Assembly (NCBI GenBank): GCA_963556495.2
Contig: OY747717.1
Coordinates: 194,001 to 258,000 of the forward strand
Length of the DNA stretch: 64,000 bases
Source: Valencia hispanica
Lineage: Eukaryota > Chordata > Actinopteri > Cyprinodontiformes > Valenciidae
Direction of reading: 5' to 3'
Position 1 is the stretch's first letter. Each line of letters opens with the position of its first letter. Of the stretch, positions 49,231 through 57,947 are shown in pieces. The translations under genes and the position numbers were made by a program. Below the pieces are notes generated by a model. The model searched no databases. It saw only the letters and a program-made list of their open reading frames with translations, and had not been told where the DNA came from.

Positions 49231-50032
49231 CTTTTCCCCCCTTTAGCTTTAGTGAGCAGAGCTTCAGGTGTTCTTTCAGCATTTCTGACTCTTAGAATGT
49301 CGACTCACCGAAGCGTTTACTTTCACCATGCTGTGGTACGATCCTGAGATGGATCCGTTCTGATTGCCCATCCTGATCATCGTCACAGGGTCAGTGTTGT
49401 AAGCCATCTCATAAACAAACGCCAGTTTTTTCTCTTTCTTCAGTTTCAGCTTCTTCAGGGTATCTTTTTTAAACATCCTGAGAGAAGAGGACATCAGCAC
49501 CACATAACAGAACCTGTTCTGACTCACAGCATCATAGAACTGATGATAAAAATGCAGTACCTGCCCCCAAACTTCTCCCTCACAGTTTTAAGGTCGACTC
49601 TCTTTTTCTTGATGCTCACAGGCTGAGCCAGAGCGTCCACAACGTCAACGTTCACAGAGATCGCAGCTTCAGCAACGGCTTCATGTCCTCCCTTTAGCTC
49701 GCACTCCCCGCCAGTTTTCATGAATGTCTTGAAATCCTTCACCAAGATCTTCTCTTCAACGACTGTCAGAAATCAATAACCTCAAGGAAATGTTAAATTC
49801 TGATGTCCATGTTTAAGTTTGCTTCAAATAGCTCACCTGGTGAGAACATCTTCTCCTCCATGAGCTCAGGTAAGGTGCATTCAAGCACTTTGTACTTGGG
49901 AGCTTCCCAAAACCTGCCCGGCTTGATAAGAACTACAGACAGCAGGTCCAGGTCTTGATTTATATTCTTGTTGGGAATGAGAGTCTTAGCTCCCAGCGAC
50001 TTGACGATGGCTTTGGTTTCAGCTGCGAACAT
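41330..50032 (-). CDS. gsdme-like: Gasdermin E-like pore-forming protein, gene B, 10 coding exons
   Basis: Exons (minus): 49837-50032, 49561-49762, 49309-49477, 47790-47883, 47681-47713, 47222-47272, 46975-47102, 46627-46762, 46362-46432 and 41330-41548. Phase is continuous, giving 432 residues. Six exon lengths equal those of gene A exactly in exons 2, 3, 4, 7, 8 and 9; exons 1, 5 and 6 differ slightly. The start [14 protein letters not shown] and [15 protein letters not shown] identify the family. Exon 3 could also end earlier at AAA|GTAAAC, but AGCTTCG|GTGAGT keeps the gene A length. The linker (GLFAD236ALSSD241IKKQV) lacks the DxxD motif of gene A; LFAD|A or LSSD|I are weaker candidates. 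Exon 10 is identical to genes A and C. Intron 3 holds a 1-kb GGAT/GGAG array. Intron 9 (4.8 kb) holds a Tc1 element and the longest decamer array. An acceptor (CTCTGTCCAG) just before the ATG implies an untranslated first exon. Confidence 0.9.
41549..42690. repeat. Decamer minisatellite at gene B exon-10 acceptor (about 114 units)
   Basis: Plus-strand units GGAGACACAT, GGAGACACGT, GGAGACAGTT, GGAGAGAGTT, GGAGACACAG and GGAGACAGGT run for about 1.13 kb without a single length change. Several stretches repeat as a multi-unit higher-order block. In the gene's sense strand no AG occurs until the acceptor. The seven units next to the exon are in the same order as in genes A and C. Confidence 0.95.
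42769..42852. repeat. Perfect 25-bp inverted repeat, 34-nt loop
   Basis: Arms 42769-42793 and 42828-42852 are exact reverse complements (TCTAAAGCCCGCCGCCCACG plus GAGAGC on the left arm). The arms are GC-rich and lie in the Tc1 element where the transposase N-terminus should be. Confidence 0.95.
43180..44300 (+). repeat. Minisatellite derived from Tc1 transposase codons
   Basis: About 28 units of 36-48 bp share CATCAGAACCACATCAAGGT and TCTGGAGCGGCCCGGCCCGT. Each unit repeats the codons for [15 protein letters not shown] of the host transposase. Unit-length changes are mostly by 6 or 9 bp blocks, so the frame stays open from 43131 to 44306. Confidence 0.95.
44684..46361. other. Gene B intron 9, distal part
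   Basis: No exon recognised. An ORF at 45547-46113 (plus, 188 codons) has no known domain. A perfect 16-bp stem hairpin lies at 45410-45445. Confidence 0.5.
45410..45445. repeat. Perfect 16-bp stem hairpin, 4-nt loop
   Basis: GGCCGGCATGTTTCTG (45410-45425) pairs exactly with CAGAAACATGCCGGCC (45430-45445) around TCTC. There is no T-run or known RNA context. Confidence 0.9.
48076..49072. repeat. GGAT/GGAG/GGGT tetranucleotide array in gene B intron 3
   Basis: About 1 kb of GGAT, GGAG and GGGA words, purine-rich on the plus strand. Because the words mix periods of 4, 8 and 12, long spurious ORFs appear on both strands. Confidence 0.95.
49160..49229. repeat. Hexanucleotide microsatellite (CCAGAA)n
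   Basis: About 11-12 near-perfect CCAGAA units lie between the GGAT array and exon 3 of gene B. Confidence 0.95.
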
Positions 50033-50349
50033 CGTCTCTGGACAGAGGAGACAGTTAGAGCCACATGGTCAGTACTGGAGAAAGGCATCAGGGATGGTTT
50101 GTCATGTCAGTATTTTTACGTTAAATCAGGGAAGACGGGGGCAGTTTTAGGGGTCTACAGCAGGGATACCATCTAGAACCTGTTTTAAATGGGGTTTGTC
50201 TGAAACAGGGAGCACATGGGAGGAAAAGGAGGAGAGGGAACGCAAAGGGAGGAGAAAAAAACAAGTCTATCAACCAGCTCTCTAAATGGGAAATATGCAA
50301 TCATTTTCTTGTATTTGTGTAATCATACCTCTCAAACAGGAGTACTTGT

Positions 50350-50570
50350 GTCCAATTAGGTTTGTTTTCTCCCACCGTGACCCCCTTGCCGTGGGGAGTA
50401 CCACAGGGATCTGTTCTGGGGCCGCTACTCTTTTCATTATACCTCCTGCCATTGGGAGGAATTTTTCGTAAACACGGAAGCTCATTTCATTTGTATGCCG
50501 ATGATTCCCAGACTTACTTACCCATCAATCCCTCGATCAGCCCCGGCGCCATGGGCGGGCCTGGGCCGAC
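50350..50570 (+). mobile_element. LINE reverse-transcriptase fragment, third family
   Basis: Encodes PWGVPQGSVLGPLLFSLYLL and HLYADDSQTYLPINPS, the RT catalytic core only. Both ends are cut. It lies just upstream of gene B and is divergent from the 1-2620 family. Confidence 0.8.
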
Positions 50571-51234
50571 CCATTCACATATCAGGCCCACCCATGACAG
50601 ATTACAATGCCTCATGCATGTATTGGCCCAAGACAACCACCAGAGGGTGCGATAGGTTACTAATCGGGAGTTTTGGATGTGGTACAAGAAGGGACTTTGG
50701 TACAGTAGTTTGCTAAAATGACATTCTGGTCCACAATTCTTACCAGTTGGTGGCAGTAACGCACGAGTTTGTTGTTTGCCAGCCGTGAATAATTATCAAG
50801 AAGAAGAAGAAGCGCCCTATTAGGAGCATGCTAACTGGTAGTCATGATGTAAACATTTGGAGAAATGAATTTACAAAGGTTTTTAGGTGCAGAGTTGGAT
50901 TGAGGAAGACTTGCTGACTTTATTGGAGAACATAAACTGGATGTAAAAGGATTGTTTTTGTTCTAGATGATGGCTCTGTGGATGTGCAGACGCAGCTAAG
51001 AACGATGAGTTGGACATTACATTATTTTTCTATCTGAGTGTATCAGGACAGTTTCAGTAGCGAGTAGCGTCACTGATCAAAGCAGCAGAAAAATAACAGG
51101 AGACTCGACATGGAAGAAGCTTGTTGCTGTGTTTTCTGTTTGCTGTTATTATTAAGTGGTTTGTGAGCAAATCTTATTTTTACAAAGCCGGTTGTTTGGT
51201 GACGTTTGCTCATTTCCCTCTGAATCAGCGCGAC
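50570..51234. other. Stretch upstream of gene B, no recognised gene
   Basis: Contains a GAAGAAGAAGAAG run near 50800, preceded by TTGGTGGCAGTAACGCAC, a word seen in some widespread fish repeats. Nothing else is supported. The gene B promoter and untranslated first exon are expected somewhere above 50050. Confidence 0.35.
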
Positions 51235-51460
51235 TTAAAGATCTCATGACACCAAGCTGATTTCATGTAAATGTATTATGACATAATGCATCTTATCAAA
51301 GTATGTGGTTGGGTACATTTATGAGCTGAACAGACTTGATTTTACGCGATAATTAGAGTTTCAAAAATATTATCTTAACCGCGGCTTCAAAGCTACGTCT
51401 CCGTGTGACGTCAGCGACAGAACCGCTCAGGCTGGACAGAAACTACCGCCGCCAGGCCTG

Positions 51461-51679
51461 ATGGTGGCGCTCATGTTTGAAGGCTCGGAAGATTCTTCCT
51501 CCAGTTTTAGCCTTGAGACGGTTTTAGAGGTGGAAAATACAGCCGGTTCTGGTGGTTCTAGAGGCATAGAACCGTACAGATACCAGCCGAACACAACGAC
51601 TGAGACGGATAGAAGAAAGCGGGTCAGAGAAGCTGGCGGGAGACGTGTCGTCATGGAAACACAGGTTGGTAAGGATTAG
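51461..51679 (+). CDS. Possible exon with P2X7-tail-like EPYxxxP motif
   Basis: A 72-codon frame: MVALMFEGSEDSSSSFS, a Gly/Ser linker, GIEPYRYQP, then a basic stretch (RRKRVREAGGRR). A (R/E)PYxFEP-type motif precedes the cysteine-rich C-terminal domain of P2X7-like proteins and of many fish proteins linked with mobile DNA. That domain itself is not found downstream. A possible donor (TTG|GTAAGG) lies near 51666-51672. Identification rests on one short motif. Confidence 0.28.
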   Translation: MVALMFEGSEDSSSSFSLETVLEVENTAGSGGSRGIEPYRYQPNTTTETDRRKRVREAGGRRVVMETQVGKD

Positions 51680-53574
51680 AAATAACTTTTCATCGTGGCT
51701 TCTTTTCTTTTCAAATATTTAACAAAATGATATAAATGAGCAAAATAATATTTACGTGTAGTGATTTTAGTAGTGACCTGAAAAATGAACATTAGCCTAC
51801 ATAATGTAAATACGGTAAATCAGTTTTAAAACTAAAAATAATAAACTAATCCAGACGTACTTATTTATAAGGTCTGAGACTGATATTGAAAAATAAAATC
51901 ATATTGTAGGCAAACATTCAAGGCAAACAAAGCAAGTAGCCTAAGACTTCATTACAATTCATCTTTATGATTATCGTACAAATTATTAGTTTCAGGTGAA
52001 ACACGTTTATTTAATTTTTTTGTCAGACTCACTAAATAGAGTTTGAATTATTCATAATTATAGCAAAACTGCTTTGAATATGTACCAATATGTACCCGTC
52101 TCTTCTGGACAAGGGCGTCAGTTTGTTTTTAAAACTGCTGGGGACAATTATTGATTATTCATATAGCCTATAATTATTCAGCCGTTTGCTATACAGGCGA
52201 TATGCGCAGTAATAAAACGCGTTCCCTTTACAACCCTCGTTGTTCTGTACGGGGAATATTGGAAAATTCCAAAGCAATAAAAGAGAAATTATTAATTCTA
52301 CTATAATTTACATTTAATCAGGGATCCCGTTATTTTCTGTCTTTGACAGTTTTTTTAATTTTGAAAAAATCTGAAACATTCAATATTATTTAATTCTTCA
52401 TTGATTTTAGTTAATATTCATCCCGAACAATCTGAACAAAGTATCTCCATGGTGACATCACACATGGAGCAGATGAAAACATGGACTATGAACATTTTAC
52501 CTGCAGTCTCACAACTTTCTCATGGTCTATAGACGTGAATTGTTCACCTTGTGCATAAAGGAGGCTGAATCTCCTCCGGTCGCACACTGGAATAACAAGA
52601 GCCACTTGTTTCTCAACTTTCTTATTGCCTCAGCAGGAGGAAATGTTGCATTGAGGATGGTGTCCAGGTCTGATGATGATGATGCTCAGATGCTCTCATT
52701 AGAATCGTTTTTGATTGATTCAGTTTCCTAAACTTTGTGCATAAAGTTGAAAATAACGGTGCGTCTGCATCAAGTGGTCAGTGGCGTAAATTGTAAACTT
52801 TCACAATGAAGGACGGCTGTTAGTTTGGGTCCACAGGTGTTTCTGATTATTGTACTGATGAATAGAGGTTGTGTCAGAATAAACTGACGGCTAAAGCTCA
52901 TCACACAAACAGTATATATCAACACCATCTCTGTGGGAGTCGTAAACAAACAAAAGTATTAAATTAATATTTTTAACCTGCAGTAAAGAAAATTCAGCCA
53001 GAGCCATTAAATTTAATTGATGAATTTTTCCATCTTGAAACGGGAACCAGCAGCACTGCAGGACTCTGACCTGAACATGTTTGCATACGGACTAAAACCT
53101 TGATGTATCCACTGCTAAGAACGCTGCAGCATCTGCGCAGAGAGAAACCATGACTGTATGAGAAAGTGCAATGAAGTCATTTAAATAATAGTCCGTTCAG
53201 ATACTGATTATGTGGAAGTTGTGCTGGTAGTACAAGTGGATGTTAGATCTGGTAATAAATTCATCAGGTTTAGAAAAGTGGTGGAGACATGATGTCCCTG
53301 GTGTCCCCGGCTACAATGAGCCTCGATGCTTCTGGAAACACCAGATCTAACTGGTCAGTCAGTGGAAGTGGAGCTTGTAGGAGGAGCGATGCTGATGCTG
53401 TCAGTGTCGCATCGCAGTCTATAAGCTCCACCACGGTACCGCCGCCACGCTGTCTGTCACACTCCTGAGGAACACTGCAGGTACAGCTGTCAGCAGCAAC
53501 ACACACTAAACAACCCAGGGATTCATTTATCACAGTAAGCAAAACCATTCAGCTCACAATGTTCCAAACAGAGG

Positions 53575-53743
53575 AGAGAGGAGGAGGAGGAGGAGAGAGG
53601 AGGAAGAGGAGGAAGAGGAGGAAGAGGAGGAGGAAGAGGAGGAAGAGGAGGAGGAAGAGGAGGAAGAGGAGGAGGAAGAGGAGGAAGAGGAGGAGGAAGA
53701 GGAGGAAGAGGAGGAGGAAGAGGAGGAAGAGGAGGAGGAAGAG

Positions 53744-53784
<41 letters not shown>

Positions 53785-53899
53785 GGAAGAGGAGGAGGAA
53801 GAGGAGGAGGAAGAGGAGGAGGAAGAGGAGGAGGAAGAGGAGGAAGAGGAGGAAGAGGAGGAAGAGGAAGAGGAGGAAGAGGAGGAAGAGGAGGAAGAG

Positions 53900-53943
<44 letters not shown>

Positions 53944-54042
53944 GGAAGAGGAGGAGGAGGAGGAGGAGGAGGAGGAGGAGGAGGAGGAGGAAGAGGAGGA
54001 GGAGGAGGAGGAAGAGGAGGAAGAGGAGGAGGAGGAGGAGGA
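53575..54042. repeat. Polypurine tract (GGA/GAA)n, about 470 bp
   Basis: Unbroken purine run on the plus strand made of GAGGAGGAA and GAGGAA words. It reads as poly-Ser, poly-Leu or poly-Arg/Lys in different frames, all spurious. Such tracts can adopt triplex (H-DNA) structures. Confidence 0.97.
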
Positions 54043-54659
54043 GCCCACTACTCACAGACTACTAACCTGTTTCACCCACTTAGACAGTAACTCTGGGTCT
54101 TTGGGAAACTTAAATAAACTGACACCATCCTTGTGTGTATTTGACCAAAATCCCCCAACAACACGAAGACATTGCATCACTTTTCTTTGTCAAAAATAGA
54201 AAACAGCGTCCCAGTCACAGCTGAAAAGCTGCTGTCAAATGTGTCAACAAGCAGAACGCGTTCTCTCGCTGACGTCACTTCCTGCTTTCTGCTCGGTCAG
54301 TGCAGTGATGCAGTAAAATGAGTCACCTCAGCGTTTTTGCTCTCAGTAGGATTATACAAGGCGTGTTTATGACTTTGACATATTCCATTGGGTTCACATT
54401 TCTTTATTTTATGTTATGTTTAAAAATGTCAACTTCGTGTCATGAGGTCTTTAAACACAGCTCCCGCTGAGCGACAAAGATCTTCTATAAAGAAAGATGG
54501 CTCACTCACATACACAAGCAGATACACAGCAGGGTCGTGACAGTGGCTCAACCGCGGTTCATCTTGGAGAACAAAAACAAATGTTCTAACCACTGATCTA
54601 GAACAAGAGCGATCATTCGGAAAAACTCCAGTCCCAACCTCAGCCGGTCCCTTTTTAAA

Positions 54660-55290
54660 TTAAGTATAATATCAATATGTATATAGAAAGAGTGTCAAAA
54701 AGGGCCGTTTTGATGGTTCCTAGGATCTCTAAAAGTAGAATGGGAGGCAGATCTTTTAGTTATCAGGCTCCTCTCCTGTGGAACCAGCTCCCAGCTTTAG
54801 ACCGTGAGGCAGACACTCTGTTTACTTTTAAGGCCAGGCTTAAAACTTTCCTTTTTGATAAAGCTTATAGTTAGAGTGGCTAAGGTCATCCTGAGCTATC
54901 TCTGTAGTTATGCTGCTATAGGCTTAGACTGCTGGAGGACAGACTTACCAATTTTCTTCACTCTGCTACTTTTCTCTCCTACTACTCTCCAGTTGTATTA
55001 TTTACTGTTATTTCGACTGTTAACTTTGTTTGCTCTCAGTGTTTTTCTCTCCATAGAAGATATACCTGGTCTGGTATCCTGCTTGGCTGCAATGCCCTGT
55101 TGGACGGGGGGCATCGACTGGGATGATCCTCCCAGTAACTGAACATCCACTGTGTCCTGTTATCAACTTTTTACTTTCTGTAACATAGAAAGTTCTCTTC
55201 TATCAGATCTTCTGTTCCTTCTGTGTTTCTGCTCTGTCTTCTCAAACCCCCAGACGGTCGTGGCAGATGGCCGCTCCTACTGAGCCTGGT
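54660..55290 (+). mobile_element. LINE C-terminus and 3'-UTR fragment
   Basis: Encodes SKSRMGGRSFSYQAPLLWNQ and ADTLFTFKARLKTFLFDKAY. It runs on into a 3' region shared with 37600-37960 and 2290-2340. 5'-truncated; same family as the copy at 7590-8575. Confidence 0.85.
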
Positions 55291-57940
55291 TCTGGTTCTG
55301 GTTCTTAACAAGTCAGATTTTCTCCTGCAGTCTGGAACTGAGGCTCAAACAAAGTGTTCTTGGATGCCAGAAACATGTCTCAGCATTAATACCTGCACTC
55401 TGTAAATCTCATCCAACGGGTTGTGCAGTGACTTTATAGATATCTTTAAAGAAGAATGTGGTTCCACATCTGTTAGCGATGTCATATCTCCTGCGAAGTC
55501 GGAATGTCTCATCCACCCAGATTATTATTAAGTACGTATTTCTCATAGAATTCATTAATGACCTGAAACCCACAGTTTTAAACTTTTGTAAAAACTGAAT
55601 TAAAGAGACAGTGCAAACATTTCTATTTAGCAAGATGTTCAACATAGCTGTTTGCTTTAGGTGACTAATATTTGACAAGCGTTCACTACATAGGGGCCCT
55701 CATATCACACCAGTATGAGTCGGTGGAAAACCAGTCAACAGCCAACACAGCGTTACAACCTGAAGCTAAAACATGCAGGAGTTACCTCGATGATTGTTTC
55801 AGCAGCAGCAGCAGCAGCAGCAGTGTTGAGTCCTGGTTCCTCTGCAGCTTCAGCTCTCTGACTGTTTATTCTTGTACTACAGGACTTCCTGGAGTTACGT
55901 ATCACATTCCACCACAGAGACGTACCATGGACTCATGCTGCCACCCCTGTTCTATTCTGAGGGTTGTTAACCACAAAGGAAATTTATCTAAATGTCAGTT
56001 TCCACCCTCAAGTAACAACAGGGCTGCAAATGTTTGCTTTAGCTCTTCTCTTCTCCTGAGGGGCCAAGATGACTCCTTCATCCGCTCTGTTATTATCTGG
56101 GAACCCGGTGGTCTGTTTGGTTTTCTCTGAACGTTTCCTCCCAGAGTCAGAAACTTAAATGGAAACATGACAGTTATAAACATTAATGTTCATTTCTCAT
56201 TCTAAACCAGGAGGTATAAAGCGTCCTGAAGTGTTGCAGGGCTGCACGGTGCAGCAGTGGTTAGTGTTGTTGCCAGTTGTTGGTTTGAATCCCAGCCTGG
56301 GGTCTGCATGGAGTTTACATGTTCTCCTTGTGTATGCGTGGGTTCTCACTGGGTGGGTTCTCATGACTGTGGGTTAATTGGTTTCTGCATTCGTGAGGAA
56401 AAACCCTGGAATTACATGAACTTCTGTACGGTTCTGTTGGTTCCTGTGAGGCCCGTTTAGATTCTCCCTTTATTAAAACGTGTGTGTGGAGGTTTGATGT
56501 GTGTTTCATTACTGGGCACAAAGTAGGAATCAATCAGATTGGACTTGGGTCAAAACGTGGCTTGTAAGTGGAAATCATGGCTACATTTTAAACATTGGTT
56601 AAACGGGCCCAGTTGGACGGAGTTCGCATACATTGGTATAAAAGTTCAGCAGCCACCAAACTCCAACCTGAGTGTTGGATCCAGAAGCTTAGTTTATTTT
56701 CCCCTTGTGGCTCCGCCCACATTTCATCACCACTTAGCGCTAGCAACAACATGGCTCACAGAAAGGTTTTATGTACCTTTCCCATGTTGGCCCCACCTCA
56801 GCCACAGAGATGGACAACATTTAACCTGCAGAGGTGGTTATCATAGGCCTCCATGTAACATTAAAGCCCAGATCTTGTCTCCAAGCAGCAACAACACTGG
56901 ACCCATACAGATCTTAATGTGGTACTCAGAGGAGTTTTGTGTATCTTTCCCTGATGGGTCCTTCTTCAGGCCCAGAGCTATCATGGTCCGTCCTACCAGC
57001 AGGTAATCCAGTTTGGAGCTGATAGTTTGGGTTATATGAGTCCTATATGGGCCCATAAATAAAGGTTGGCTGTTCCAGACCGCTAAAAACTAAAGGTTTC
57101 ATCATCAGGGCTGACCTTTCCTCCATCCAGGACTTGTACAGGTCAAAGGTCAGTGAAAAGGACAGCTAGCATCTGTGCAGATCCCACACATCCTGGACAC
57201 GGAGTGCTTAGACTTTTACCTTCAGGGTGGCACCACAGAGACTCAGCCCCCCCATCCATCCATATCTGCACTAATTCAACATGTCTTCCTCATTTGTAAA
57301 AACACGATAAAAACAGGTTTACATAAAAAACTTTATTTCCAACCAAACGTATGTACATGTAGAGCAAAGTGGAACCGAATCTAACTGTCATGACTTGTGT
57401 TGGCGGATTCAGGCGCAGACAGGCTGAGATTCAGTGTGACTTTAATCGTAAATCTACAAGGAACAACTCAGGAAATATATATTCAGACTTACAGATTCAA
57501 CCATCAGGGGACAGAAAGCGTGTAGCTAAGCACTGACCACACACGACGACGAACTGACGAGGGGAACAAGTGGTTATATAGAGACGGGGAAGCAAGCAGG
57601 ACACAATACAGGGCAGCTGGAAACAATCAACCGACACAAAGGGACCAGAACAAGGGAAAAGTAATCACATCGTGGCACCAACTGGATTAATAATGCTCCG
57701 TCTGCATTCTTTAGTGTCAATACTTGCTGTAATTTAGAAAGTTGCTACATTTTGACTGACTGTGAATAAAATCGTGGTTTTATTTGACAGAATTATGTCA
57801 TTTTTAGTCCAATTAGTTTAGAGGTTTACAGTCATTGGTTGTCATTTCAACGACAGAAGGTGTGTTTGAGAAAATAATTGTCCAACGATGGGATGTAGGT
57901 GAGTTGAGTAAATCGTTGTTCTTGAACGTCCACCAGCAGA
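55290..57940. other. Stretch downstream of gene C without a recognised gene
   Basis: A short (CAG)n run lies near 55800-55822. A tRNA-related repeat lies at 56245-56410. A block at 57395-57690 (GGCGCAGACAGGCTGAGATT, GACGAGGGGAACAAGTGGTT) resembles a dispersed fish repeat but could not be classified. ORFs of up to 155 codons have no domains. Confidence 0.4.
56245..56410 (+). mobile_element. tRNA-related SINE-like repeat
   Basis: Begins GGGCTGCACGGTGCAGCAGT, has a B-box-like GGTTTGAATCCC and then TGGAGTTTACATGTTCTCCT, the same arrangement as at 4386. Confidence 0.55.
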
Positions 57941-57947
57941 ACCAGCT

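Larger units (their letters stand above)
51235..54454 (+). mobile_element. Candidate DNA transposon with imperfect inverted ends
   Basis: TTAAAGATCTCATGACACCA at the left (51235) matches the reverse complement of the right side (54433-54454, TTAAAGACCTCATGACACGA) at about 20 of 22 positions. Short TCAGCG words sit outside on both sides. Inside lie an ORF at 51461-51679, a minus-strand ORF at 53270-53548 and a polypurine tract. No transposase was recognised. It may be non-autonomous, or a chance pairing of ends. Confidence 0.4.

Noticed and set aside
47913..49246. Proline/serine/histidine-rich or glycine-rich proteins up to 410 codons
   Set aside because: Translation of the GGAT/GGAG array within gene B intron 3.
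53549..54065. Poly-Ser, poly-Leu and poly-Arg/Lys ORFs
   Set aside because: All come from one polypurine simple repeat.
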